Origin: Paraspadella gotoi
Taxonomy: Eukaryota; Chaetognatha
Assembly (NCBI GenBank): GCA_051294375.1
Contig: CM119268.1
Span: 18,607,889-18,671,888 of the forward strand
Direction of reading: 5' to 3'
Length of the DNA: 64,000 bases
A program made the translations under genes and the position numbers. Below, in pieces: positions 45,011-58,500 of the stretch; position 1 is the first letter of the stretch; every line of letters starts with the position of its first letter. A model generated the notes under the pieces. That model was not told the origin of the DNA and made no database searches. It worked only from the letters and a program-made list of their open reading frames with translations.

Positions 45011-48000
45011 GTAAGGTCGAAAAAGCCAAGAACTTTTTGTTTATTGCGCTGATTGATGGGAAGGAGGAGAAAACTTAATATTTAATTACTTTTTCTTTTT
45101 CTCTCCTTTTTCATTCTAAACAATTTTCATTTTGATCATCGCTATTGTCAGAAAATCTTTTTTTACTTTTGTTAGTTTTTTTAATTTTTTTCTTGTTTTC
45201 GTCCTCACGTGATTTTGAAGCGAAAGAAAAACGCGTGACAGAAAATCCGTCTCGTTTCGTCTAGGAGCATGACTGAGCGTCACTTTCTCTCTTTCTCTCT
45301 CTCTGTCTTTACTCTCTCTCTCTCTGTCTTTACTCTCTCTCTCTCTTTCTTTCTCTCTCTCTCATTCCTTTCCTTCTCAATGTCACTCTTCTTTCTCTGT
45401 CCATTTTATATTCCTCCTTTTTCTTTTTTTCCTTTTAATGTCTTTCTTCAACTTTCAACTTTTTCTTTTCCCCTCTTATTTTTCTTTTCTTTTCCCATAA
45501 CTGCTTTCTCCCCTCCCCTTTATTTCCTTTTATCCTTCCCATTACTTCCCTTTCTCCTTCCCTTTATTTCCTTCTCTCCTTTCCATTACATCTTTCTCTC
45601 CTTTCTCTTTCTCTTTTCTTTCTCTTTTCCTTCTCTCTTTCCCTTTATTTCCTTCTTCTGTAAAAGTCGCTGATTTTCTTTTTTTCTCGATAACCTAATC
45701 ACTAAAAGTTCGTCCTTGCGACGGCCTCGCCTTTCGTTTGACGCCTCGAGGTTACAGACGAGGAACCCTTTTCGAGGTTACAGTCAGGGAACCCTTTACA
45801 GCTACGTTTAGTCGAGGTGCCCAAAAGGGGGTTAATTACGAGACCACATTTCGTCATTTACAGACGAGTTCAGTTTTAGTGTTGCTAACCCAGGTTGCAG
45901 GTGAGAGGACTAATAAGAGAAACGACGTTTGCGGCAAATTTGCGGCAATTTATTTGAAAGAGTTGTCGAAATTAGCTACATATATCAATTAAATAAATCT
46001 AAAACCCTTTTTCTCGTTCTCCGCGAAGGAGGAAGAGGGAGAAATATTCGAAAGGAAATATAGCTGAGGCACAAATCAGGCTCAGGTGATTGATGAGGCA
46101 AAACATCAAGGTTTTATTTGTCGGGAAGAAAAAGCGGGAGGCAAATATCGAGTTGTGCTGAGGGTGCAATGAAGACCACGATCCTGCGGGGGTGAAGTGA
46201 GGCAGTACAGGGCTGTGAAAATGGCGGTGACCGACGATTTATGTCCTCACGTCAAATTGTGAACGACTTCAATCTTTTAGTCTTTCGAGCGTCTTTCATT
46301 TTTGGGTACATTGTGGACATATCGATTAATTTAATTCGAGGTGGGGGTGGGCAGGTTGTTTTTCGCTAAAAGTAAACCTGTTGACAGAGGATAATTTCAT
46401 TGTAAAATTAGTTAAATTGTTAAGTTCCCTTTTACTATTCGTGCTACCTACTACGTACTAAATTTGTTGAATTTTCACAATTTAAATTTCACGGAATTCA
46501 GTAAACCCCATTTTATTGAATTTTCATTCGTGCTGCAGAGAGAGAGAGAGAGAGAAAGAGAGAAAGAAAGAAAGAAAGAAACTGAGTGGGTGTCGAATAA
46601 AAAGAGAATTGTGATTACGTTTATTGTAAACATTACGCTTCAAAGAATGTCGACACTTTGAGAATCATGGGTGTGAAACAAACGATAGTATTTTTTTGGC
46701 GCTTTTAATGGTACACAAACCCTTTTTTTCTCTTTCTCCTTCAAATACTTTAATTATCTTTTCCTTCTCCTCTTTTCTTTCGTCTCTCTTTCCCCTTCTC
46801 TCTTTCTTCTTCCTCCCTTCCCCCACACTAATTATATTTCCCCCTTCGCCCCCAGGACGACGAGGTCAAAGTTCGGACGGGCAACTGCTCCTTCCAAGTC
46901 AAGTACCTGGGATGTCTGGAAGTCTTCGAGTCGCGGGGGATGCAAGTCTGCGAAGACGCCGTCAAGACGTTGAAGCATCGCTCCAAGGCCGGAATGGCCA
47001 AGGTGAGTGTGTTGACGGGGTGATTTGTTTTGTGTGTACGAGTCAACTTTTTCTGTGAATTGAAAAAGGTCTCATTTTGAGTTTTGTTTCCAAACTTAGA
47101 CGAATGACATTTGTTGAGCGTAAAACTTAAATGTTGGGTTTTTTTCCGAGAGTTTACACAAAAGTTAATTTTTTTTTAGCTGCTGTTCTGAAGTTTTCAT
47201 TTTATGCATTTTTAACAATTTATTTGGAGTTTCTTTCTTTATTAGTTTGTTATTAACTTTGTTTCAATGAATTCAAGTTTTACCTCATACGTAAACAATC
47301 CTCAAAGTGAATTTACAATTCATTGCCCTATATAGCAACTTCTTTTGACAATAATTGGAAAAACTCTGAAATAAAGCAGTCTTAAGTTAATAAGAGGCTA
47401 ACAACACCAATAAAAGTCATTTCTTCCCGTTGGTCGTAAATCAAACATTTAGGTTCAGAGACGGAGCAACCTAGAGAAAGATAAACAGGAAGAAGAAAAC
47501 GAGAAAGATGAAGACGAAAAAAATTAAAGCACAGATGAAAGAAAATGGAATAAGAAAGGAAAAAAAGAATGCAACTCCGCCGACATGTAATTCTGCAATG
47601 ACATGGCAATAAAGAATATTATATGCAAAGAGTGAGTCGACCATTGCCTCCACCTTTATGATGCAGTCAGACGTTCACCGTCTCCGTGACCATATTTTCA
47701 TGTTTATGATGCTCGGAACGATTCTTTTTTTCCCCGCTCTGTGAACACGAGTGAATGCGAGTGAGATCTTGATGGCCATCGTGAGCCTGGAATTTTCCCA
47801 TATAAACAAGCTTAGATGGATGAGAGTGAATTTCAAAAACAAAGCTTGTTGCTTTAATTGCTTCTAATTAATCCGGTCCTGCTGAAGAATCCATATATAT
47901 ATTTAGTTGACTTGAGGCTCTTACGCGATATCAGACTGGGGCTTTTTTTAATTCATTGCGCGAACGCACCATCACTGTCGTGGTGTTTGGTCTCTTTAAT

Positions 48001-50509
48001 GAGCAGTCGTTCTCACGAGATGCGACTTCAGCACTCCTCACTCTCGGCCCCGATCCGATTTCACAGCACACTCTCTTCATCTCGGTCAATTTGTTTTCGC
48101 TTCCTTCTCCCGAGCTACTGTTAATTTGTCACTTGGTACCGCGTGCACGCAATTCTACGTTCGCGCAATTCCACGTGCACGCAATTGCGAGTGCACACTC
48201 GCACTCGACTTGTACTTGCGCGTCCGAGGGAAACTGCGTGACCGGGAAATCGATTTATGGGCCTTTCGCTGCCCATTTAGGAACCGTTTGATCCTTCAAG
48301 ATCCTCGGGCTTTTTGAGAGGTCGTTTTTTTGAAGGGGAACTGGGAGCCGGGGGCGAGGAGAGAGTGGAGAAAACATTTTCTGGCTGCAGAGACGATTAA
48401 GCGAGTTTGTGTTATCTGCGATCACTCCATTGAAAAAGAAAACGAAATGAAAAAGAGAGAACAAAAGTACAACCGTCCTTAATTCACTTTTCACTCTCTG
48501 TGAGATCTCAACTCATCATCGTGATTCGTCCTTAATTCACTCTTCACCATCTGTTAGATCTCAACTCATCATCTAGTCTTCCTATCCTCCATCCTCTTTT
48601 TATCTTATCCCCAATCTCTTTCTCTATTCTCCCCATTAGGGTGGAGTGATGAAAAGATTGAGTGATGGAACAATGTTTTTTTACTGCCTTTGTATATGTA
48701 ATAAAAAATAATTAAGCCCCTTTTCAAAAAAAATTTGCATAACAGTATTATTAATTGAATATTTTTTATAGTAATATCCTTATAAAATCATAAAATTTCA
48801 AAATCTTTTTTTTTTTAATTTTAAGAACAGTTTCGGATTCGCCGGAAAAAATTTAAAAACTTTTGTAAAATATGTTACGTGATATTTTTAGGTTAAAGCT
48901 GTAAAAAATGACCAAAACGTGTTTATCATATAATAGTTTACTACAAAACGTAAAAAAAAGTGAAGAATTTGAAAATTTTTTTCCATTTTGATGCTGAAGA
49001 CCTTAAAATTTTTAAAACATATTTATATTTTTGATCTAACTTTTTATAAAGAATCAGAATCTTTAATAAAAATTTTTTCGCGCTTTAACATTTATTTTTA
49101 TGTAATGGACAAGTTTCGACTCTAGTTTTCGAGTCTTCATCAGCATTGAAAAAAAAAGATACTTTCACAAACTTTTTTTATATTGGTAGAGAGAGAGAAG
49201 GAGGAAGATATTGAGAGAGAGTGAGAGAGAGAGAGAGAGAGTTTCCAACAAAGAAATTGAGTAAAGGAACCAGTGGTCAGATGTCTAGGACAGAGAAAGT
49301 GAGGTAAGGGAAGGAGAGTGATTGAATTTAGATGGTTGTGACAAGAAAGAGGAGAGAGAGAACAGCAGTAGAGAGAGGATCCATACATTTCCGGCAATGT
49401 TCTACAACAGTGAATACGAAGTGAAAAAAATAAAGTAACATAAGTAGTAATAGAATAAAATGTTTGTGAGGAATTGTTTAATAGTAAGAATGAATATGAA
49501 TTATGAAATGGAAGAATAAGTTGTGAGCGGATAGCTAAGCGGTAAGTTTTTAGAAGAAAACCAATAGCATGAGAAATAGCTCAAAATGAGCTGGCACCAC
49601 CACCTGCCGGGCAAGAGACAACGATTCACATGTGCTCGGTTCATTGGCCTGTAATGGCTGATGGTGGATATTGTGGTGGTTGTGATTGGTTTACAGTCTG
49701 GCAAAGATCCGGCTCGAAAATAATGCCAAGTTGCTACTGCGTATATTTTCTGCCTGCAGTATGCCTGCCGAAGCCTCTTCTCACCTGAACCGGTGGAGCA
49801 GGCAGTTGTCTGTTTGGGCCTGTTTTGAAAACGGGCCGGAATTACAGACTCCTCTCCCGTCTTCAGCAGCCATTCGTTTTGGCGCGCTCAGCACGAGAAC
49901 GGAGTCGTGCCAAGTTAGCTGCAGGCCTCGAGAGAGATCAAGATGTCCCATTGCTGCGAGGACGGTCTGCCCGCCTGACCCGTCGAGTGGGGACAGGGGA
50001 ATCACCGTGCCGCTGAGGTGGCGTTGGGTGCTCCACCACAGTTTTGTATTAGCGAATCATAGCTTGGAGGGAGTTCGAATCATCCTCCATCACGCGTTCA
50101 AAGAGGGTTCGAGGGCTTGATGTAAATCGCCTCTCTAAATGCGCTCTTTGAGAACCAGTTTTGGGTTATGGGACAGCACGAGAACAGTCTTCTTCTCTAA
50201 ACATTTTTGAGCTCTTTCTCATCTTATTTTCTTTAAAAACTTACCTAACTATCTCTCACAACTTATTCTTCTATTTCATATTTCATTCTTACTATTAAAC
50301 AATTCTCACAAACATTTATTTATACTAACTTATGTTACTTTAGGTTTTTTTCACTTCTATTCACTGTTGTACATTGCCAAATGTATTGATCTCTCTCTCT
50401 CTCTTTCTTTCTTTTTCACCAATCTCAAATTCACTCACTCTCATTCCCTTCCCTCACTTTCTCCTGTCCTAACATCCTGACCACTGTCCTTTACTCAATT
50501 TTTTTGTTG

Positions 50510-50545
<36 letters not shown>

Positions 50546-52561
50546 ATCTCCCTCCTTCTCTCTCTCTCTCTACCAATATAAAAAAAGTTTGTGAAAGTAT
50601 CTTTTTTTTCCAATGCTGATGAGAGNNNNNNNNNNNNNNNNNNNNNNNNNTGATGAAGACTCGAAAACTAGAGTCGAAACTTGTCAATTACATAAAAATA
50701 AATATTGTTAAAGCGCGAAAAAATTTCGTTTTTCCTTCACTCTATTTTAAACAACAAACGAAAGGATTATCACAAATAAAAATTTATAAAAAATTATTTT
50801 GAAAATTTATAATTTTATAAGAATATTACTATAAATATATTGTAATTAATGATACTGTTCCCCAAACAATATAAGCAAAATATTTTTTGTACTCCTTAAT
50901 CATACTATCTCACGTTTAAATATTCTTGTTTGTTCACTCAAATAAAATTTATGTTCCCCAGTGCTCCACTCTACTCCCCATTTTCCTCTGTCATTCTGTA
51001 CCTTCCCCCCCAATTCACCTTTCCTTCACCCCATTTAATCCCGACTCCCCCTCCCAATCAGGCCGTCCGCGCCATCCTCTACGTGAGCGGCGACGGTCTC
51101 CGCGTCGTCGACCAAGAGTCCAAAGGTCTCATCGTTGACCAGACGATCGAGAAGGTGTCCTTCTGCGCTCCGGATCGAAGCCATGAAAGGGGCTTCGCTT
51201 ATATCTGCAGGTGGGGGATTGTTTATGACGGTGTTGGTCGAACGAGCTGTGTTGACATATGTATCGTAAATATATATATATTATATTATATATCATAACT
51301 CATGAAAACAATACTAGTTAGTATTATTAATAATGACAAATGGATATGAACACTTTTGGCCATTTTGAGAAGATTACGTCAGAATCTAAGAAGAATCTAA
51401 GGAGATGAGTGATTTCGATTCATATTGATACAAACCCACGTCAAATATTTAGTTATTGAAAAGAAAATTGTGTTAACGTTGCGATTGTCTTAGTTTTTCT
51501 TTGTTCCCAAAACGATTTTTGTCCAGTAACTCGTTAAGTGCGCCGAGCGAATTTGTGAGTTTTCGTTCGAGAAAAAATCCCGACGTTTAAATTTAAATCT
51601 TTTAAAACACAGCATTATGCAAATTAAATTGTTTAAAAAAAAGTGAGGATGGGAACTTCCTATGCGCTCTGTAGGGGATTTTTTGGGGATAATTTTAGTA
51701 AAATTTTTGAAATATATAGTTCACCCTTTTCTATACTCGTCTGTTAGTGAAGACGGTTAATGGGGCAAAGAAATGGGGATATAATCTTCGGAGGAGGGCG
51801 CTTTGCCAAGGTCGTTACGAGCCGATTTGGAGACTTGAATCTTTTTCCTTTCGTCATGAAAAAAAAAGAAAAAAGGAAAAAAGGAAAAGCAGAGGAAGGT
51901 GAAATGGAGGAGACTCGATATAGCTTATATTATAGGAGTGGTTTAATTTCAGGAAATATTTATACATTATATATTTAAATTTTTTTTTACCCGCTGAAGT
52001 ATGAGTACCTAGGTCCAGAATAGCTAAATATGGTACAGTATCATGAAAATTATAGGGTTATTTATTTTACTACACTAAACGGAATTTTAAAAATTTCTAT
52101 AAAGTTATATGTATTATGTATAAATATTAAATGTAATTAGTATTTTTCCTAAGTACGTACATTTATAATATGAACGGGAGAAGGCTCTTCTGGGTATATT
52201 GGGAACATTCCTATACTGTTTTAAGATTAGAAAATCACAAAACATATAAAGTATGGAATAAAAAAAATAATGATAACATTTAAAAATAAATGACATTTAA
52301 AAAGCTTTCCAAAAATATTACGAAGAAATAATTAGGGTTCTCAATCGTTTCCCGTCTAGGGACGGCACGACGGCGGCGCTGGATGTGCCACGGCTTCATG
52401 GCGCTGCGTGAATCTGGCGAACGCCTTTCCCACGCCGTCGGATGCGCATTCGCTCTTTGTCTCGAGCGGAAGTTAAAGGAGGGACAAGGATTGCGGCGTC
52501 ACGGCAAAATTTCGCTACGGACAAGACCAGTTTCGAAAGGTGAGGATTTGAGAAGGCTGAG

Positions 52562-52592
<31 letters not shown>

Positions 52593-54949
52593 AATGGTAA
52601 TGAGGGAGCGGCATTCAAATAAAAATTAACGGGTAAGGACTAAGGCTCTCAGTGAGTGAGTGGGAGGGAAGAGCATTCGGTGCCAAAAGGAAACGTGTTT
52701 CACGTTGGCTGTTGGTTGAAAAACAAATCTTAACGCTAAGACGACGACAAAAAAACTGGTTTAGAGAAAACTAAGTGTTATCGAAGTCTTTTCTTTAGTC
52801 AGGTTAATTTTTTCTGTCAAAAAAAGATTTTATTTTTATTATAGTATTCACTGTAAATGAGAAATGGAATAATGAAAGATATGAAAAATAAGTATTGAAT
52901 AAAAAGTTTGATAATGAACGTGTGATAAAAAGTATTGAATCGCGCTAGGTAGTTAAATACTAGCGAGAAGACCTAAGTAAAGTGAAAAATTTGAAAAAGT
53001 AATTCGCTGTAGAAATAAACAAACGTAGCTTCAACCGCGGTTTTTACATACGAGGTCGAGGAGATTCAGGTTTGACGAAATGGGTGGAGAGTAAAGTGAG
53101 ATTCAAAAAGATGGAAAAGTGAAATTGAGAAAAGGGAAAACTGTGACTGACGGGGTGAGACTGTCTCTCACCTTTGCCCCTTGTTTTCCGCCTCCCTCTT
53201 TTCCGCCTCCCTCTTTTCGTCTCCCCCCCCCGATCGCCCCTTTTATATCGACCCCGTTTCCCGTTTGCGGTGAGTCTATTAAATGCATAAATGACCCCTG
53301 GGCGAAGTGGAGTGATAGAAGAGAGAGGGAGAAAAGGGGGGAAGAGCGGGGAAAATACGAGAGGAAAAGCTGAGGGAGAAAAGAGGGAAGAGAGATAAAA
53401 GAGGTGCATGAAATCGAAGAAAGAAAAAAAAGGGGAAAAAAGGAAAAAAAGTAGGGCAAAGAGACGCACTAAAAAGGAGTTAAGGAAACAGAGAGAAAGA
53501 GAAGGGGGAGAGCTAGGGAGAGGAGCAAGGGAAAGGAGCATGAAAAGAGAGAAGTAATGGAAAGGGAAAGAGTCGCGAACGCGTCTGAGCGAGAGAGAAT
53601 CCATCTCAGACGACCCAGTAACAACTCGGGGTCAGTCGGGTTGAAGTGTGCCACTATGCCGGAGCTTTGGGGCAAGGTGTGCAGATATGTGTAGGAGGTT
53701 TGAGCTATAAAGAGGATGGGTAAGGCGCGACACTGAGCTAACGAGCGAGTTTAAGGCGATTGGAGGTGAGTTAATGCGAGCTGAGGCGAGGTGAGCTCGC
53801 TAGAAGCGCGGGATTCATTGTGATCAACAACGAACGGCCCGTGTGAGGTCCGTGAATAATGGACGGACGGGTGCGATGCGAACTGCTGCTCGTTTATAAC
53901 GGAGTCTCGAAAGACTTAACTGAGCCCGCTCTGACGCTAAAGTTAATTATGGAATGGCGTTTGGCGTTTGTGAAGAGAGATATTAAAAAATTAACATATA
54001 TTCGTAAAAATTAATGGAAAGGATACTAGACAAATGTAAGTCAAAAATAAGAAAAAGGGGAAAAAAAGGTAGGAAAAGAGAGGGAAATATGGAGAGAGAG
54101 AGAGAGAGAAAGTGAAAGAGAGACAGAGAGGAAAGGATGAAGAAAGAGGTGGAGCGAAAACGAATCGTAATGGTGTTCCTGGCGAATATAAGGGAAATGG
54201 CGACGCGCTGTCTCGACGGAAGGAGAGAGAGAGAGAGAGACAGACAGACATATAACGGAAAATAAAATAAAAAAGGTGATAAAAAGAGGGAAAAAGAATG
54301 AAGTGATGTGGAAAGGTAAAAAAAAAAGACAATATCATAATGGAAGGTTAGAACCACCCGATCTCTTTTCAAGAGAAAAGGAAAAAAAGTGGAAAATATG
54401 GGAAAGGAAAAATATCTATACTGAAGGGAGAGTCACTCAGGGGAAGAAGGTGTGAAAATTCACAGAAACTCGAGGAACGCCACGGCGACGAAGGCAACGA
54501 CGATGGTGACGACGATAAGGGAAACGATGCTGTCGACCACGACGATGTCGACGAAGTGAGACGATAACGACGACGATTATAAGAACGATTGACGCTGCGA
54601 CAGACCGTTGAGGAAAATGACAACGATGATTGCGATAACATGAAGATTAATGAGGCATTTGAGATAAAGGAAAACCACATTCGAACACAGACACCTGGGG
54701 TTTGCAGAGCAACTTACTACTTTAAACTTTATACAGTTATGGATTCTTATTCATCGATTTTGGATTTAGCGAGGAGACTTCTTTCTTATTGGCGGCGGAA
54801 ACAAAACACTAAAGTTGGCCCCTGATTGGTCGGTTTATCTATGGCCCGAAGCCAACTTCTGATTGAGTCCGAGTTTTCCGTTGACCCATTTTCAGTTTGG
54901 TTAGGGAAATCTCGTCTCCTCCTGTTTTCCGCTCGGGCTCATTCCCTTT

Positions 54950-54981
<32 letters not shown>

Positions 54982-55546
54982 ATTCTTTCTTTCTTCTTTT
55001 ATTCGTTTCGTTTGTGAAATCTGAGACTCTTACTTTCTGATTAGTCGGTCAATTCCCTTTAAAGTCTTGGGGAAGTTTTAACGAACAGGAAGCGAAAAAG
55101 GGGAATAAGAAAGAGGAGAGTATAAAAGAATAGGGGGGAAAGAGAGAGAAATAGGATATGAAATAATTGATAAATCAAATAAAACAATATCCCCCCCCCA
55201 AAAAAAAAAGGAATTAAAGAAAGGATAAGGAGAGTGAAGAACACGATCCATTTCAGCATATTTTTTTCTCAGATGTTCCGACTGTGAAACGGTGAATTGG
55301 CCTGAATGAGGGTCGCATTCATAACTATGACCGCGAAGATGAAGGTCATTAGACCGAATGTGATAAACTTATGCTTAAGGGTTTTGAGGTCAAGTTCGTT
55401 CGGACTCTGACGATGACTTCGCTTTGAATCGTGAATGTGAAAGCGAATGTGACTGTGAATCGATTTCGACGAAAGAGACAGAAAGAGAGAGAGGAAATGT
55501 GAACCGACGGGGAAAAGCGTCTCATCCAGATGCGTCGTCGCGTTTT

Positions 55547-55577
<31 letters not shown>

Positions 55578-58500
55578 GGCGGAGAAAAAAAAAGAATGTA
55601 AAAAGAGGAGTGGTCGGGAGCCAGAGCCAAGGCCAACCACAGAGCTCCTAACCAGAGCGAAGGAGGAAGAAGCGGGACAACAAAAAAGTTAATGGAGACA
55701 TAAACAGGTCGTCTTTTTTGGGGGCCGAAGAGGCTAAAGAGACCAACGCCTCCTCGTGAGGTCGTAGGGGATAGAACGGACTAGGAGAGAGAGAGAGAGA
55801 AACGGAGAACTTTTCATTAAATATGCAAGAAGCAACCGCGCCCCCTGTCCTGAGGTCCTTCCGTCCGTTTGTCTGTTCTGAGAAAATTTCGCGAAGAAAA
55901 AAAAGCTGACTTCATACATCTCCATGGTTTTGGACAATTGTGGCTCTCTTTCTCTCTCTCTTTCTGCTCAATCTTCTTGCTTCCAAGTTTGCTATTCTTT
56001 TATTATTCCGCAGTATTTTTTCCCTTTCCGCCCGCAGCCACTCTGAGTGCATTCTTAATATATCATGTTGTTTTCCCAAAAGTACAATACGGATTCTTTA
56101 TTTCTAGTAGAGCTTTTTTTTCCAGTATAATTTCTGGTCAGACCAATGCAAGAAAAGAGAGAGAGAGTTGGCGGCGAAAAGAGAAAAGAAAAAGGGAGAG
56201 AGACAGAGTGCGCGCCAAGGAAATAGAACTCAGAGAGCGTGAACCCGACCTTTTTCCTTTAGATTCAATCGTTGAAAACTGTTGCCTTCACAATGGCAGT
56301 TGGCGAGTTCACATTTGTCAGGAGAACTGCGATTTTCTCTGAATAAAAATACTTTATTGCTTAACACAATTATATTAATAAATTTTTTTTTCTCTCTCCA
56401 TTACAGAATGGGATCGTTTCGGCAAGCGACGATTACGGAGAAAATGGTCGACCCTCAATCCGCCATCGTTCAAGGTATGTAAAAAATAATTGTTTTACTA
56501 TAAATACGAGTTACTATGTTAAATCTTTATACCGACGACGGTCTCGAACTCATAACTTTCGCCTCCAAACTCGCCTCCCCACGGGTTCTCCTTAAAATCG
56601 TAGGCTGAAGGGCAATCGATCCAAAGTGTTTGTTTACCACTTTACCGACTCTTCCTCCAGCGACGCCCATTTCCGTCCGACCCGCTTCCTCTTATCTTTC
56701 TTTTCCTCTTTTTTTCTTTCTTTTTTCTTTCTTCTAAATCTTTTCGCTTTTCTCCTCTCTTCCTTGTTTTAATATCTCAGTTTCTTCTCGGCCTCTCAAT
56801 TCCTAATTCCTAATTCTGCAGAGAAAGATTTACGATCTTAGTTTAACTTTTCTCTCCGCGCTGGATCACTTAACCTTTCTCAGCTTTTTTTTTCTCTCTC
56901 TCTCTCGTACCCGTCATCTTCTCTCTTTTCTTCTCTATTCTCCTGAATTCTCTTTTCTCTTCTCTCTTTTCTAATCTTCGCTCAATGATGGGGAGAAAAA
57001 CCTCGAAGCTTTCTTCCTCCTTCTAATTTTTTTCGCTACAAAGAAATAAAAAAAGGATTTCTCTACTCAGTATTTTTGGATTCGGTTTTCGAAAATGTAA
57101 CCAATCCCTCAGCAGCCAGCTCCATCAGCACTTTATTTGTTTCGGATACTTTTCGTTTTTGTTAACAAAAGGGGAAGGAATATATATCAATTAATCAGAA
57201 AAAGCAACACCAATTTGTGTTTGAAATTTAAATTGCTTTTAAAAAAATAAATTATGTCTAAGAGTTAATTTACCGAGATACGTTTTTCTATCTTTAAGTT
57301 TAGCATTTTTTGTGCCTGCCCGGATCTTTTCCCCCACCACCATGGCAACCGAGCTCTCTGGGGATTCTGCCTCTAGCTGACTACTGGAGCCAGTTTTTAT
57401 TTTCTCTCTCTCTCTCTCTCTCTCTCTGTGTCTCGCGTGTCATCTTAACCAATGCGAGTCACCTTCCATTAAACTATCGTTACGACAGCCATAGAATTTC
57501 AATAAATATTAATTATTCTTTTACATTCCTATCAATCTTTATTGATTATTGATAATATTCTTGCCACGAAGTCGCAAATTGCAGAACGATGACGACTTTT
57601 GTTCTTGTTAAAATGCTTGTCAGAAAAAAATTTTACACTGTACCGTGCTCTTATGTTTTTAGATGACGAATAGTGGGAATAAGTGAAAGAAAGAGCAAGA
57701 CAGAAAGGGACTTGAATTATGGTTTCTCGTTAACAAAATCGTTTTGTGCGAGAACGTTAATGTAATTTCGACCTGAAGCAGAATTAAACGCTGATGGTTA
57801 TATTTACTTTATTGTTCGATTTAAATTTCATGTTTAAGTAAAAGGAAAATCAAAATGTTATGTTTTATTCATCATGATATTATTTTTTTCCAAATTTTTC
57901 TGAAACTTCAACCTTTAAATGTTAAATGATGATTCATTAATCCATTAATCTGTTTCGATTTATTTTTTTTGAAATAAACAATCTTAGAAAAATAAAGATT
58001 TGACCCAACCCTGAACCCACCTTTTCTACCAACCCCTTTTTCACCCCCTACCCACCTCTTCCACGCCTCCCTGCACACCTCTTCCAGAACCGATTCCGAT
58101 GAGAAGCGTGGACACGCCACACGCGGTGCCACGCCCACACGCCTCGGCGACGATGATGCAACGACAAGGCTCCTTCCGGGGATTCGCGCAATTGAATCAG
58201 GTTGGGGTTGGGGGGGTGAATTGGTGAGGAGACGCCGTGGGTTTAGATGATTGGTGGTCGAAACTGGAAGGAGTCACTTAAACTGGGCGAGGGGACGGGC
58301 GACGCTTGTGAATTTAACCAATGTCGGGTTAGTTTAGTAAATCTGTTGTCATAGGCATAGGGGAAAGTTTACCTCATCGATAATTATGACGCCTTCAGTT
58401 GTGACCAGGCGACTCAATGAAGTGTGTGGACGGCCGTAGGCAGCCTTGGGAGGGATGTCGAAAACTGGATCCGCTTCATTGCTGGCCAGGGGGGTAAAGA

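Larger units (their letters stand above)
49070..50726. mobile_element. Foldback element with ~520-bp inverted arms, in numb intron 2
   Basis: 49070-49592 is mirrored, with small differences, by 50205-50726; shared landmarks include GCGCGAAAAAATTT at the tips, GAAACTTGTC, an AAAG-TATC tract, a TC/GA run and GAAGAATAAGTTGTGAG. The 600-bp centre is GC-richer, with open frames I cannot assign. The right arm holds a 25-N gap. TAGCTAAGCGG at 49532-49542 fits a Pol III A box. It is inserted within an intron, so it probably transcribes with numb. Confidence 0.85.
47003..51061 (+). other. numb: Numb intron 2
   Basis: Apart from the foldback element it holds AT-rich sequence and a patch at 47940-48300 with repeated GTGCACGCAATT-type units around CACGTG. 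No exon recognised. Confidence 0.6.

Noticed and set aside
45738-45905. Alternative numb exon (PTB insert)
   Set aside because: Ends in a plausible CAGGTGAGAG donor, but the peptide has no resemblance to the known PTB insert and contains a local duplication.
49686-50120. Open frames in the centre of the foldback element as a transposase or reverse transcriptase
   Set aside because: Two overlapping frames with Arg/Ser-rich peptides; no catalytic motif could be seen.
52360-52539. Programmed ribosomal frameshifting in numb
   Set aside because: Three separate shifts in 180 bases with no slippery-site logic; an assembly or allele problem is far more likely.
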